Notes: generated from the letters alone by a model not told the origin. A stretch of 64,000 nucleotides of DNA from Stutzerimonas decontaminans (GCF_000661915.1 NZ_CP007509.1:4353501-4417500), one strand, 5' to 3'. Positions 9,656 to 21,523 are shown, counted from the first letter of the stretch. A program made the numbers and translations.

Positions 9656-12600
9656 GCTCACCCCCACACAGCTGATAAAAAGCAGCCAGAGCTGGTACAG
9701 CCTCTTGTGCATCCGGGTTACTGGCCAAAGCAGCATCCCCGACACAAATCAGCATCTGCCTTTGCCGGCTCATGGCCACGTTCATGCGGTTTGGCAAACG
9801 CAGGAAACCAAACTGACGGTTCAGTTGCAGCTCACGCTCACCCCCCTCGCTGGCAGCAGCTCGCACCGAGCGATTGGGCTGGAAACTGCGCACGCAAGAC
9901 AGCAGCACCACATCGAACTCCTTGCCCTGGAAGGCGTCCACCGAGCCAACCCGCAAGCGTTCCTCTGCAACCACGCTTCCATCTGCCTGCACCTTGCGGG
10001 TCAACTTGAACTGCTCATGCGGCTCGTAGCCCCCCTCGCGCTTTACCATCAAGGGAGTACCGTCGATTTTCTGCTGAGCGAGCTTCTCCATGATCAGATC
10101 GCGCTGTGCCGCGTAGAAAGTAATGATGCCAACAGACAACGCCTCACCGCCGGCCTGCATCAGCTTTACCACTTCGTCAGCAATGCGCTGCGCCTCAATC
10201 TCTCGAACCCGGCTAGTTCCCCGGCGCTGATCACGCCCCTGCACCGCCGGCACATCAATCCACTGACAAACATGGCCGCGGTAGGACTCCGCCAGCGGCC
10301 CCAGCCTGGAAAGCAGCTCCTGGCTGAATACAAACGCATCTGCCGGCCTGCCGGAATGCAGAACCCCCAGGTTTTCACATTCGTAGAAGTGCTTACTGAC
10401 AAAGTTGCCCAAGACCGGATGCATGCGGAACTGGGTATCAAGCATCACCACACGGCGAATCGAATCCTGCTTTTCCAAATCCTGTAGCTTGACCCGCATA
10501 CGCTCGAAAAGACTGGATCGGAAAGCCGCCAGTTGCAGTTCGGTCAGTTCATGCTCCTCCTGCAACTGCCCCTCGATATCCGGCTCAAGCATGTGCGGGA
10601 GCTGGCGGTCATCGCCCACCAGAACAATCCGCCGCTTGGCCATGGACATCGGAATAAACAGATCCAATGGATTGGCCCGTGCTGCCTCGTCGATGACAAC
10701 CGTATCGAACTCGATATCCGAGTTGGAGCTAGTGGATACCTCTTTCAACATTTCCATCTGCTTGCCCGCAGCCTGCTGGCAGGTTGCACCGACCACCATC
10801 GAATACTCATTGACCACAGCCCGCGCAGCGGAACGATCGGACTCCAGACTATCGACCAGTTGCTCCAAGACCCATGCAACCCCCTGCTTGCGCTTGGCCA
10901 TGCGGTCTTCCAGATAGCGATCCACCTCATCAAGCAGCGCTAGGCCATCAGGGTCTACCTGGCGTTTCAGCGCAGCCGGCCGGTAATCCGGCAAGTGCTG
11001 ATCAAGCAACAGATCCTTCCAGATCTTCAGAGCCTGAAGGGTCGCCGGCTCAACGTGCGAGCTGTCGGCAAGTTCTTCCAGCAGGCGCAGCAGCTCCGGG
11101 GCCACACCTTTTTCATGGCGCTTGAGCCAGCTCAGCAGATCCCAGGCACGCTCGCCGCCATCATCGGTAAAGGCAGCAACCTCGACACGCAGAGCACGGA
11201 TACGCCTGAGCAGCTGAGAGGGAGGCAGACCTCCCGCAGCTGTAGCCGGCGCTTGACCGGCAAGCGTATCGATATACTCCTCGAACTGACTTTCAAGCCG
11301 GGGCGGCAATGCCAGGCCGCTTTGCTCCAGTTCACGCAAGTCATGCAAAAGGCGCTGGAACTCATCCGCCTGCTGTGCAGGGCCGGTACTCGCTACCCGG
11401 GCAAGGGCCAACCTCGCGGAAATGGCCCGCAACTGCTCAAGCTCAGGGAAGCGGCTGTATTCCTGCGCAATCTTGCGGTGCAAATGAGCCGCCTGGCGTT
11501 CCAGCCAAGGCTCAATCAAAGCCGCCTGATCACTCTCGCCGTGCTTGCCGCCCACCCGCGCGCCAGGTAAGCCGAATACATCGCTACGCTCCAGTGCATT
11601 GTCGACGGCATCATGCTGAAAACTGCTGACCAGTACCTGCGCCGCAATATTCTGCTTCTCCGCTCGCTCACCCAGACAACGCTGCAATGCTGCAATAACC
11701 TGGGTTTTACCGGTACCAGGAGGGCCGATGATGATTGCCAGATCAGGGGTATTGAGCGCGCAATCCAGCGCCAGCGCCTGCTTCTCGGTCGGCTTGCCAC
11801 CCTTGAAAGACTCCAGCACGTATGGGGTCAGCCCGCTGATCGGGCGTCGTCGCGCAGCAGGAACCGCAACCCCTTCCAGCAGCCATTTCAATTGCGGCAG
11901 CCGCTTGCCCGAGTCAATCGACTGCTTGGCTGCCAAGCGACGCTTACCCATCGAACGTTGGCCGGCAAGAGACAGATACAACCAGCCCTCCCCCGCTTTC
12001 GGTCGGATGTTGGTCTTACCCGCCGCCTGTTTGAAAATCACGCAATCTGGCTCGAAGCGAATAGTCCCCCGCGGAGCATTGGCAGTCCTTTGAGCCTTCT
12101 CGGATGAAAGCTCTTCCAGCCAGTCCGGGCGCTGATCGCCCAGATCAAACTGATCATTGCTGCTCAGCTCCAGATCGCGCCAGCGCTCGCGGAACGCCTG
12201 ATACTGCTCCTGCGACTTGGGAATCAGACGCCAGGCATTGCCACGCCCCTCCTGAAAGCCGTGGCACTCGGCGTAAGCCAGAGAACCCAAACTTTCTGCC
12301 TGCTCTAAAGCTCTTTGCCACTCTTTATCGTTGTAAAGATTCCAGAGTTCGAGATAGCTGGCGTTGTCACGCAGCGCCGCACTCAGCAGAGCCTGCTGAC
12401 TGGCGCTGCCGAGCGCAGCCGCAACAGAGGCATCCTTAAATTCAAATTGGCCAAGCAGGATGGAGAATGCACCATCACGATGGGTATGACGGTTAACACG
12501 CTTGAGCAGAAAACTGCCATCCTGGCGCTGCTCGACATCGGCACGCCAGCCATTACCCAGCAACTGAAAACCGCCCTTGCTAGCGGTGTTGCTGAAACGA

Positions 12601-13034
12601 GCAACCGTCAGCCAGTCCCCCTCGGCCAGACCCTTCACCACAAAGTGCTCGACAAACCAGCGACAGGCCAGTTCAACAGTGCTGCCGGCAATTTCGCGCT
12701 TGGCGTGCAAATCCTCAGCAAGCAGCTCATCAACACCCAGTTCAAGCTGCATTGCCGTTACTTCAACCGGTGCGCAGTATTGCACCAGCAGCTCGTTTTT
12801 CTTCGTACCGGTCAGCAACCAGCGGGTCTGATCACGCAGGGCCAGACGGCCAAATATTTCGGCATCGGCCTTGGCACAATTGACGCGGATGCGCACATCT
12901 CCCTGTACCGCCAGCCAGTCATCTTGATAGCGCTGCAGGAAAATAGCCTGCCCGTCCTGCAAGGCATCCACAGACTCATCTGTAGAAAGCGCCAGCACAT
13001 CGGCTGACAGCATGGGGAAATCTTTAAATTCCAT
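9639..13034 (-). CDS. UPF1/DNA2-like superfamily 1 helicase
   Basis: The second half of this 1,131-residue protein is an SF1B motor: Walker A GPPGTGKTQVIAAL (about residue 436), Walker B VVIDEAARANPLDLF (about 780), then GDDRQLPH, FRMHP, SVGIITFYAAQRDLI, VGSVDAFQGKEFDVVLLSCVR and RMNVAMSRQRQ. A helical insertion of about 250 residues lies between motifs I and II. The N-terminal 400 residues show no recognised domain. The ATG at 13034 follows the kinase stop by six bases. UPF1/DNA2-type helicases unwind DNA or RNA and are frequent in anti-phage operons. Here it is tied by gene order to the kinase triad and the McrB-like pair. Confidence 0.85.
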   Translation of the reverse strand: MEFKDFPMLSADVLALSTDESVDALQDGQAIFLQRYQDDWLAVQGDVRIRVNCAKADAEIFGRLALRDQTRWLLTGTKKNELLVQYCAPVEVTAMQLELGVDELLAEDLHAKREIAGSTVELACRWFVEHFVVKGLAEGDWLTVARFSNTASKGGFQLLGNGWRADVEQRQDGSFLLKRVNRHTHRDGAFSILLGQFEFKDASVAAALGSASQQALLSAALRDNASYLELWNLYNDKEWQRALEQAESLGSLAYAECHGFQEGRGNAWRLIPKSQEQYQAFRERWRDLELSSNDQFDLGDQRPDWLEELSSEKAQRTANAPRGTIRFEPDCVIFKQAAGKTNIRPKAGEGWLYLSLAGQRSMGKRRLAAKQSIDSGKRLPQLKWLLEGVAVPAARRRPISGLTPYVLESFKGGKPTEKQALALDCALNTPDLAIIIGPPGTGKTQVIAALQRCLGERAEKQNIAAQVLVSSFQHDAVDNALERSDVFGLPGARVGGKHGESDQAALIEPWLERQAAHLHRKIAQEYSRFPELEQLRAISARLALARVASTGPAQQADEFQRLLHDLRELEQSGLALPPRLESQFEEYIDTLAGQAPATAAGGLPPSQLLRRIRALRVEVAAFTDDGGERAWDLLSWLKRHEKGVAPELLRLLEELADSSHVEPATLQALKIWKDLLLDQHLPDYRPAALKRQVDPDGLALLDEVDRYLEDRMAKRKQGVAWVLEQLVDSLESDRSAARAVVNEYSMVVGATCQQAAGKQMEMLKEVSTSSNSDIEFDTVVIDEAARANPLDLFIPMSMAKRRIVLVGDDRQLPHMLEPDIEGQLQEEHELTELQLAAFRSSLFERMRVKLQDLEKQDSIRRVVMLDTQFRMHPVLGNFVSKHFYECENLGVLHSGRPADAFVFSQELLSRLGPLAESYRGHVCQWIDVPAVQGRDQRRGTSRVREIEAQRIADEVVKLMQAGGEALSVGIITFYAAQRDLIMEKLAQQKIDGTPLMVKREGGYEPHEQFKLTRKVQADGSVVAEERLRVGSVDAFQGKEFDVVLLSCVRSFQPNRSVRAAASEGGERELQLNRQFGFLRLPNRMNVAMSRQRQMLICVGDAALASNPDAQEAVPALAAFYQLCGGEHGCIR

Positions 13035-13040
13035 TTGCTA

Positions 13041-14477
13041 TCACCACCGGAATTGCCAGACGACTTTGCTGGAGGGCAACCCGGAGTCCTTATGCCCTGA
13101 CTTCGCAGGCTCACCTACATGAATCAGGAAGGGTTCCTCATCCTGGCCACGCAGGCTCTCCTTGAGGCCCTGATAACGCTGCAACGGTTTAATGTTCTCC
13201 CCGCGCTGCAACTGCAACTGGCTCTCAGGCAGCGGGAAAATCCCCAGGCCCTTGTCGCTGTACTCGATACGGATATGGTCAGCCGGCCAACGGTCATAGC
13301 TGAACGTCGGCAGCAAGCGCTTGAGCTCAACCTGCCCTCCCGGCTGCAGCCAGACCTTGCGCCCCGTCGCTACCAGCTCTTGAGGAGTCTCCACATCCCC
13401 TTCCTGCTCGGCAGGCAAGGCAATGAACTCCTCAAACAGAACCAGACGGCTGTCAGCTGGCGCCTCACAGAAAAAACACTCCGCTTCGTCCGCTGCCCGC
13501 AAGTCCACTGGCAACAGGCTGGTACTGCCGCAGCCAGGGCAGCAATAGATGCGCTCGTCCACTTCAACCAGCGCCTCAAGCCACTCGGCCATAGCCGGGC
13601 GCTCATAGGGGCTGGCTCGCCCCCCCTCAAAGCAACGGCTAAACAGTTGGGGTAGCTTGCTGTGCTCCAGCAACTGCAGCGGCAGATTAACGAAGCAAGC
13701 GTTACTGTCGTCCTCGCTATCGTTGATCCAGGGGTGCTCACCTCGCAGCGCGGCATCCTCGACTTCAGGCTCACCGTCGCTGACCATCTCACCCTTGAAC
13801 GGGTGGTTGTGTGTCAGCAACTGATAGGCAATAACGGCGAAGCTCCAGCAATCGGTGAGGCTGGACAACAACGCCTCACCACGCACCACTTCCGGTGCGC
13901 CATAGTCCACGGTGTGCAGGGTCAAGCCACTGTGGCTATCGAGGCTGATGTTGTCGCAGTCAATCAACCAGGTCTCGGCATGTGCAGAATCATCCGAGAC
14001 AAAGATATTGTTCGGCGACAGATCACCGTAGAGCATGCCGCGCCCGTGCAACTGATTCAGTGTTCTGGCCATCTGGCCCAGAATACGAATACGCCGACGC
14101 AGCCCGCCCTGGCGCAGATAATCTTCAGGTGCCTCTTCTTCAGCATTAGCAAAACTGCCCAGCAGCCCCTGCAAAGGCACCAGCCCGTCCATCAGCTCCA
14201 TCACATAACCGCAGCGTGGCTCAGCCAGCAGTACAAGCGGTCTAGCCAGCTTCAAATCGGCCAGATCCTGCCGGGTCAGCCATTCGATGTGCTCACGCCA
14301 ACGACGGCGCGCCTGCTCATCCTTATTGGTAAACCCCTTGATCAGAGCTTGTGGGTACTGGGTGCGGTAAACAACGCCCTGCCCACCACTGCTCAACTCA
14401 CTCGTGAGCTCATAAACCGAACCTTTGCTGTCCTGCACCATGCGCTGCTTCTGCGGCGCGGCCTTGTTCGTGCTCAT
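13041..14477 (-). CDS. Ser/Thr protein kinase with zinc ribbon (TerY-P triad)
   Basis: The N-terminal 280 residues form a eukaryotic-like kinase: glycine-rich loop ELSSGGQGVVY, a Lys in ALIKGF, the catalytic loop LYGDLSPNN (Asp near residue 150), an altered DFG region IDCDN, and GAPEVVRGE. A four-Cys zinc ribbon (CCPGC and CFFC, about residues 320-350) follows, then a beta-rich tail. The Arg of the HRD motif is replaced. The kinase with a PP2C phosphatase and a vWA protein directly upstream is the TerY-P triad known from comparative genomics of tellurium-resistance-related systems. The ATG at 14477 lies just after the phosphatase stop; a TTG at 14486 would overlap it. Its likely role is reversible phosphorylation that gates the helicase and AAA+ components. 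Confidence 0.85.
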   Translation of the reverse strand: MSTNKAAPQKQRMVQDSKGSVYELTSELSSGGQGVVYRTQYPQALIKGFTNKDEQARRRWREHIEWLTRQDLADLKLARPLVLLAEPRCGYVMELMDGLVPLQGLLGSFANAEEEAPEDYLRQGGLRRRIRILGQMARTLNQLHGRGMLYGDLSPNNIFVSDDSAHAETWLIDCDNISLDSHSGLTLHTVDYGAPEVVRGEALLSSLTDCWSFAVIAYQLLTHNHPFKGEMVSDGEPEVEDAALRGEHPWINDSEDDSNACFVNLPLQLLEHSKLPQLFSRCFEGGRASPYERPAMAEWLEALVEVDERIYCCPGCGSTSLLPVDLRAADEAECFFCEAPADSRLVLFEEFIALPAEQEGDVETPQELVATGRKVWLQPGGQVELKRLLPTFSYDRWPADHIRIEYSDKGLGIFPLPESQLQLQRGENIKPLQRYQGLKESLRGQDEEPFLIHVGEPAKSGHKDSGLPSSKVVWQFRW

Positions 14478-14482
14478 CTGTA

Positions 14483-15178
14483 TCAATCCGTTAAGAAAAT
14501 TCCAGCAATGCTCTTGTCGTCACCATGGCGTGGCGTCGACCAGTCCAGCAGCTCACCCGTCAGCCAGCGGCGCATGCTGCGCTTGCTACTACAACGCAGT
14601 TGGCGCCGGTAAATGGCATCAAAAAACGACTCAAGCTGCGATGGAATCAGATCATCCGAGATACCATCCGTCATCAGCAGTACGCCATCACCCGGCTGGC
14701 TCAACTCAAACTCGAAGCTGCGAGTATTCCGGGCATCCGCCTGGGCCAAGGTCAGGGTCTGATTACCGAAGCCCTGGCGTTGATCGGTCAGCACCCTGAA
14801 AGCGCCAGCGCTTCTTGCCAGCAGCAATCCATCGCCAATCTGCCCGGCAACAGCCCGGCCACGGGCATCCACGCGCGCCCACAGGCAGGTCGTTTCATGT
14901 AGGCGATAACGCTCGCCAAAACAGGCCAGCCAGGCCTTGCGAACCTCGTCAGTAACCGCTGCATGAGTAATGTCCGCCTGGCACCGAAGCACGTGCCGTG
15001 ACAACTGCACCGCCTTGCGCGAACCGAAGTGGCTCAAGGGGCGACTGCCCAATCCATCGGCAACTGCAACGCACCAACCGCCGCGTATACCACTGACGGC
15101 CAGGGCATCCTGGTTAGGTGAGTCATCCTGTTGGTGGGCGGGGCCCCTCACCGAAGCCCCACTCGCCAACAAGCGCAT
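14483..15178 (-). CDS. PP2C-type Ser/Thr phosphatase (TerY-P triad)
   Basis: The 231-residue protein carries the metal-binding motifs of PPM/PP2C phosphatases: SPNQDAL near residue 20, VADGLGSRPLS near 38, GQIGDG near 113, MTDGISDDL near 168 and GDDKS near 219. It has no membrane segment and should act in the cytoplasm against the neighbouring kinase or its targets. Its ATG overlaps the stop of the vWA gene by one base and its stop adjoins the kinase start, which indicates coupled translation of the triad. Confidence 0.88.
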   Translation of the reverse strand: MRLLASGASVRGPAHQQDDSPNQDALAVSGIRGGWCVAVADGLGSRPLSHFGSRKAVQLSRHVLRCQADITHAAVTDEVRKAWLACFGERYRLHETTCLWARVDARGRAVAGQIGDGLLLARSAGAFRVLTDQRQGFGNQTLTLAQADARNTRSFEFELSQPGDGVLLMTDGISDDLIPSQLESFFDAIYRRQLRCSSKRSMRRWLTGELLDWSTPRHGDDKSIAGIFLTD

Positions 15179-15843
15179 CAGAAATCCCAGTCCTGATCAT
15201 CCGTCGGGATTTGCAGCGGAGCAGACTGATTCGGCGTCGCCGAGCGGCTACGTGCACTGACGCTCATCGTCACAGCGCGGAAAAAACGGTGGATATCCGC
15301 AGCATTCTCGGCACGGAACAGCGGTGCCTCCGGGTCATTGGCAAAATCACCGAGCATGCTCTCATCGGCATCAGCACCGATGGCCATGGCAAAGCGAGTG
15401 GCCTTGGACGAGCGCTCGCCATTGGCCAGACGAGCAAAGGAACCCTGCCAGTCATCAGTAGGGTGGCCATCGGAAACCAGCACGATTACCGGTTTGTAGG
15501 CGCGGGAGGGGATGCTGTCCTTGTCTTCGATCATCTGGCTGGCCAGTGCCAGAGCACCACCCAGCGGAGTCGCCCCCGCAGCAGTAAGCGGGGTGAAGCC
15601 CTGCAACTGATGAGCCGGAGTCAAAGGCAAATTCACCTCTGCTTGACTGCCAAAGGTGATCAAACTGACCTGCAGTTCAGCCCGCAGGCGGCTCTCGCCG
15701 GCAAAGCTGCTGATCATGTCTTTCAGGCCCTTGTTCAGCGCCTCGATCTTGCCATCCACAGACATGCTGCCACTGGTGTCAGCCAGAACGATGATCGGCA
15801 GCGGACGGGCGGTTTGGACCTGGAATTTTTTGAGTTCTGACAC
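15178..15843 (-). CDS. TerY-type von Willebrand factor A protein
   Basis: The 221-residue protein is nearly all vWA domain with an intact MIDAS site: LADTSGSMS near residue 21, Thr in TPLGGAL near residue 95, and VSDGHPTDDW near residue 124. Similar TerY proteins bind divalent metal and assemble partners. It is the first gene of an operon running down to 3874. The start is GTG at 15843 with AAGGAA about ten bases upstream. A near-consensus sigma-54 promoter lies about 40 bases upstream. The C-terminal 25 residues are a polar tail. Confidence 0.88.
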   Translation of the reverse strand: MSELKKFQVQTARPLPIIVLADTSGSMSVDGKIEALNKGLKDMISSFAGESRLRAELQVSLITFGSQAEVNLPLTPAHQLQGFTPLTAAGATPLGGALALASQMIEDKDSIPSRAYKPVIVLVSDGHPTDDWQGSFARLANGERSSKATRFAMAIGADADESMLGDFANDPEAPLFRAENAADIHRFFRAVTMSVSARSRSATPNQSAPLQIPTDDQDWDF

Positions 15844-15882
15844 TGTGTACTTCCTTGATAGTCAATTGGATATCTCCCTATA

Positions 15883-15899
15883 AGCGCATTCCGTGCCAA
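15883..15899 (-). promoter_or_regulatory. Candidate sigma-54 promoter of the TerY-P operon
   Basis: On the minus strand the bases read TTGGCACGGAATGCGCT. The -24 GG (15897-15896) and -12 GC (15885-15884) are ten bases apart, exactly the sigma-54 spacing, and the TGGCACG block is consensus. The -12 side (TGCGC rather than TTGC) is weaker. The predicted start of transcription is near 15872, giving a leader of about 30 bases before the GTG at 15843. The sequence upstream is AT-rich, as expected for an enhancer region. Confidence 0.7.
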
Positions 15900-15973
15900 C
15901 TCATGTTTTCTTTTAAAAACAGTATGTTATGCAATCTTGAAGGCCGAGAAATATCGTTATATACGTAAAAACC

Positions 15974-15999
15974 GTTATTTATTGGTAATTTTGTTTACC
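15974..15999. promoter_or_regulatory. Candidate activator site upstream of the sigma-54 promoter
   Basis: An AT-rich stretch holds the inverted repeat GGTAA-N6-TTACC (15984-15999), preceded by gttattt. It lies about 100-115 bases upstream of the predicted transcription start, the usual distance for an enhancer-binding protein. A related string, gttattgccggtaa, occurs at 29725-29738 at a similar distance from the second sigma-54 promoter, but there it is inside coding sequence. The assignment is tentative. Confidence 0.3.
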
Positions 16000-16042
16000 G
16001 ACACGAACAGGGGCTCATTCACAACGCTGTGGGAAATACCCC

Positions 16043-16200
16043 TCACAATCCCCAGTAATACTGCTTAATCTTCTGCGCCATCCGCTGTCGGCGTTCGAGC
16101 AGAAACTCGTCGAACTGATCCGGCGCGTAGGCATCCAGATTGTCCGGCAGACAGTTAGCAGCCAGGTTCGCCTTGAGGCCCTCCAGGCGGTGGTACGCCC
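16043..16200 (-). pseudogene. 3' remnant of an unidentified gene
   Basis: An open frame ends with about 50 residues that look like a genuine protein tail: RLEGLKANLAANCLPDNL followed by FDEFLLERRQRMAQKIKQYY and a stop at 16043. It resembles the charged C-terminal helices of large restriction-like proteins, but I cannot name the family. Upstream the same frame is only the shadow of the TPR gene, so the 5' part has been lost. It sits between the two defence operons and may mark a deletion or recombination scar. Confidence 0.4.
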
Positions 16201-16352
16201 CCACGGCGCGTAACCCAACAGTGGAAGTGCACCCATGATCAGGCTTGGGGCGGCGGCCAGGGGTGCTGCCTTGAAAAAGCCGGACTGCAGAATTCTCTTT
16301 CGCAATTATTTGTGAACTCTCAAAAGCCAGAGAACGACCAACATGTAGCCGT

Positions 16353-18244
16353 CTACAACGGCTGAATGGATACGGCCTTCCATCCCCAGCTTTCACGCTT
16401 TTTGTTGTAGACCTGTACCGCCGTACCGGAAACCTGCTGACCGTCTTCGATCTCGCAGCGCTCCACCAATGGCGGAGGAATAAATATTTCGCTTGGGGTA
16501 AATCCCATGCCGTTAGAGACGCGAACCGCCTCGGTGAAGTCCTTGCGCAACAAATCGCCTGGCACTTTTTCGCTCGCCTTTGCGGAAAGCACGCGGTATT
16601 GAGGGCCACGCTTCGAAACATAGCGAACAAGCTGCACCTCGATGGCATCGCCCTCGGCAAACGCACACGGCAACACCGACATCGGGATCTCACCATTGAT
16701 CTCCCGGCTGACGATGTAGCGAATGACCTGTTTGTCCTCATTCACCTGGCTCACAACCCCTAAAAGCTCGGGTGCCACATCCCACGCAGTAGCGCCAGGC
16801 CGGCGCTCCAGCACAAACAGGTTGAAGCGCTGCTTCTCATCAAACTCGCCCTTGATCCTGACGGCATCCCCGGCCGCCAAACTCATCCGCGCGACCTTTG
16901 ACTCAGGAATCGACACCTCCGCGGGGATTGAGCCCGTTTTCAGGAAAACCTTGCGCTTGGGCTTGTTCTCTCTACCCGGCACGACAAAGGTCTCGCCCAG
17001 GCAAGCATCAATCCAGGGCAAGTCATTGAACAGCAGCGCCTCAGCCGCCTTTGCATGCAGCCTGTAGTAGTCACGGTTGGATACCTTGGCCTGCACACCG
17101 GCAAACCAGTCCTGCGCCGCTATACTGGCAACCTCTTCAGGGATCTTGTAGCCCTCCTGCTCCTTGGCTCGAACAATAGCCTCGACCTCATGCTTGGCTG
17201 CTGCATGGTCATTAGCCTCCAGCATGCGCTCGGCGACTTTCAGGCGGATTTTCCCGGTGAACTTGTCCTCTGCCGAGCAGGTCAGCGCCTTGCAATAACA
17301 GCCCAGCGCAGCGTCCTGATCCTTTTGCGAGACAATTTCCCCCAGCAGCCCCCAGGCCCAGTAATCGTTGGACTTGGCCTTGGTCACCGCAATCCCGAAA
17401 GCCAGCGCCTCGTCATGCCGGCCCAGCGCCAGCAGCAGCTTGGCCTTGTTCAGCTTGAGAAATACGTTGTCCGGGAAGCGGCCCATGGCACTATCAATGA
17501 AGGGCAGTATGTACTCCTGTCCGTCAGCATCATCCGCAGCGGCCGCCTCCTTGCCCGCGAGCTGGATGACCTTCTCAGCCAGTGACGGATACTCCCTGCC
17601 ATCCTCGGCGCGGTAACGCTCATAGTCTTCCCCGCGCAGGTGCTGGAGATCCCAATGGCGGGAAAAGGCCAGCATTTTCAGCTTGTCCTGCCCGGCCAGT
17701 TTGGCGGCCAACTGCAGCATGCGAGAGTGGAGCGGAGAGGGCTTTTCGATCTCCAGCTTGAGATAGTCACTTAAATTGCGCTTGACCTCGCCAACGCTGA
17801 AGTTCTCCTTGGCCAGCAGCGCCTTGGTGTGCTGGTAAAGCTCCCAGCCGAAACTGGTCTGGATCTCCTGATCGGCAGCACCGTTCATCCATACCTTGCG
17901 GTAGATGGCTGCAGCCTGCGCATGCTGCCCGCTCTTACTCAGCCCCTTGGCCTCGCTGATCTGCTGGCCAAAGGGATTGCACAGCGATAGCGCATGGCGA
18001 ACGCCTTTACTCAGCACATCGTCACCAGGATCGACAGCAAGACTCTCCAACTGGCTGCGATAGTGCGGCAGGTTCTCCAGATCCCCGCCCTTGACGTCTC
18101 GCTTGATCAGGTCGACCAGACACCAGGCAAATGCCTTGCGGTCCCAGTCATCTACCTGCGGCGCAGCCATCAACTCAAGCGCCATCTTGTAGGCCTCGTC
18201 GATCGCTCCTTCCCTGCGCTTGGCGAAAACCTCCTTGTTGCTAA

Positions 18245-18248
<4 letters not shown>
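16353..18248 (-). CDS. TPR-repeat protein with C-terminal OB-fold region
   Basis: The 631-residue protein begins with helical repeats of TPR type (for example AAAIYRKVWMNG and LALGRHDEALAFGIAVTKAK, about residues 130-350). The last 200 residues are beta-rich, with spaced segments such as AAGDAVRIKGEFDEKQRFNL and CEIEDGQQVSGTAVQVYNKK that look like S1 or cold-shock type OB folds, which bind nucleic acid. The start is a GTG at 18248 overlapping the stop of the helicase gene (GTGA), so it is coupled to that helicase and probably works with it as a nucleic-acid-binding scaffold. Similar TPR-OB proteins paired with helicases are known in predicted conflict systems. The exact role is unknown. Confidence 0.65.
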
Positions 18249-21082
<2,834 letters not shown>

Positions 21083-21145
21083 CCATATTCCTTACACAAC
21101 AGGCGAGCCCAGAGACAACTCAGAAACCCTAATCCAATACCAAGA

Positions 21146-21523
21146 CTACCTTGCAGTCTTTTCGCGCAGTTCCGCCCGGAGCTTGTCCCTTTTCACCAGA
21201 ACCTCATCTGCGGCTTCTCCCGTCAGGCGGCCAGCCAGCTCCTCATACACCTGCAAAAGCTCCTTACGCTTGGCCATGACCTGACGCGGTAAAACCGCAA
21301 AAATCTCCGGATGGGCAATCTGAGCCTCAAGAACTTTCACCTGCGTTTCCAGAGCAGGAGTCCTTCCTGCCTCAAGGCGTTCCTTGAGTGAACGGTTAAA
21401 TTCAGCCGATGAGCGATTAACGTCATCCAGAAAGTCGTTGAGCACTGTAAGCGCTCGCGAAACGGCCTCCGCAGCCGAACCCAGCACAGCGACAGTGCGT
21501 TTCAAGCCCGTCCAGATTGACAT
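21146..21523 (-). CDS. Small coiled-coil protein of unknown function
   Basis: The 125-residue product starts at an ATG at 21523 (MSIWTGLKRTVAVLG). A short hydrophobic N-terminal segment is followed by two amphipathic stretches (VNRSSAEFNRSLKERLEAG and VMAKRKELLQVYEELAGRL) likely to form coiled coils. There is no recognisable catalytic motif. It lies between the OLD-type nuclease gene and the helicase gene on the same strand, with gaps of about 100 and 60 bases, so it probably belongs to the same transcript. It could be a small regulatory or membrane-associated subunit; no function can be assigned. Confidence 0.5.
   Translation of the reverse strand: MSIWTGLKRTVAVLGSAAEAVSRALTVLNDFLDDVNRSSAEFNRSLKERLEAGRTPALETQVKVLEAQIAHPEIFAVLPRQVMAKRKELLQVYEELAGRLTGEAADEVLVKRDKLRAELREKTAR

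Noticed and set aside
3874..15843. BREX, Zorya, DISARM or Wadjet system
   Set aside because: The marker genes (PglX/PglZ, ZorA/ZorB, DrmB, JetABCD) are not seen. A kinase and helicases alone are not enough.
3874..15843. True tellurite-resistance (ter) operon
   Set aside because: The vWA-phosphatase-kinase triad is present, but TerC, TerB, TerD/TerZ-type genes are absent from the window.
16043..16741. A 232-residue protein on the minus strand
   Set aside because: Most of this frame overlaps the TPR-OB gene in another frame and has no protein-like character; only the last 50 or so residues look real.
21083..21145. A third sigma-54 promoter before the helicase gene
   Set aside because: No TGGCA-type element with GG-N10-GC spacing was found on the minus strand here or just upstream of 21523; these genes probably belong to the hsdR transcript.
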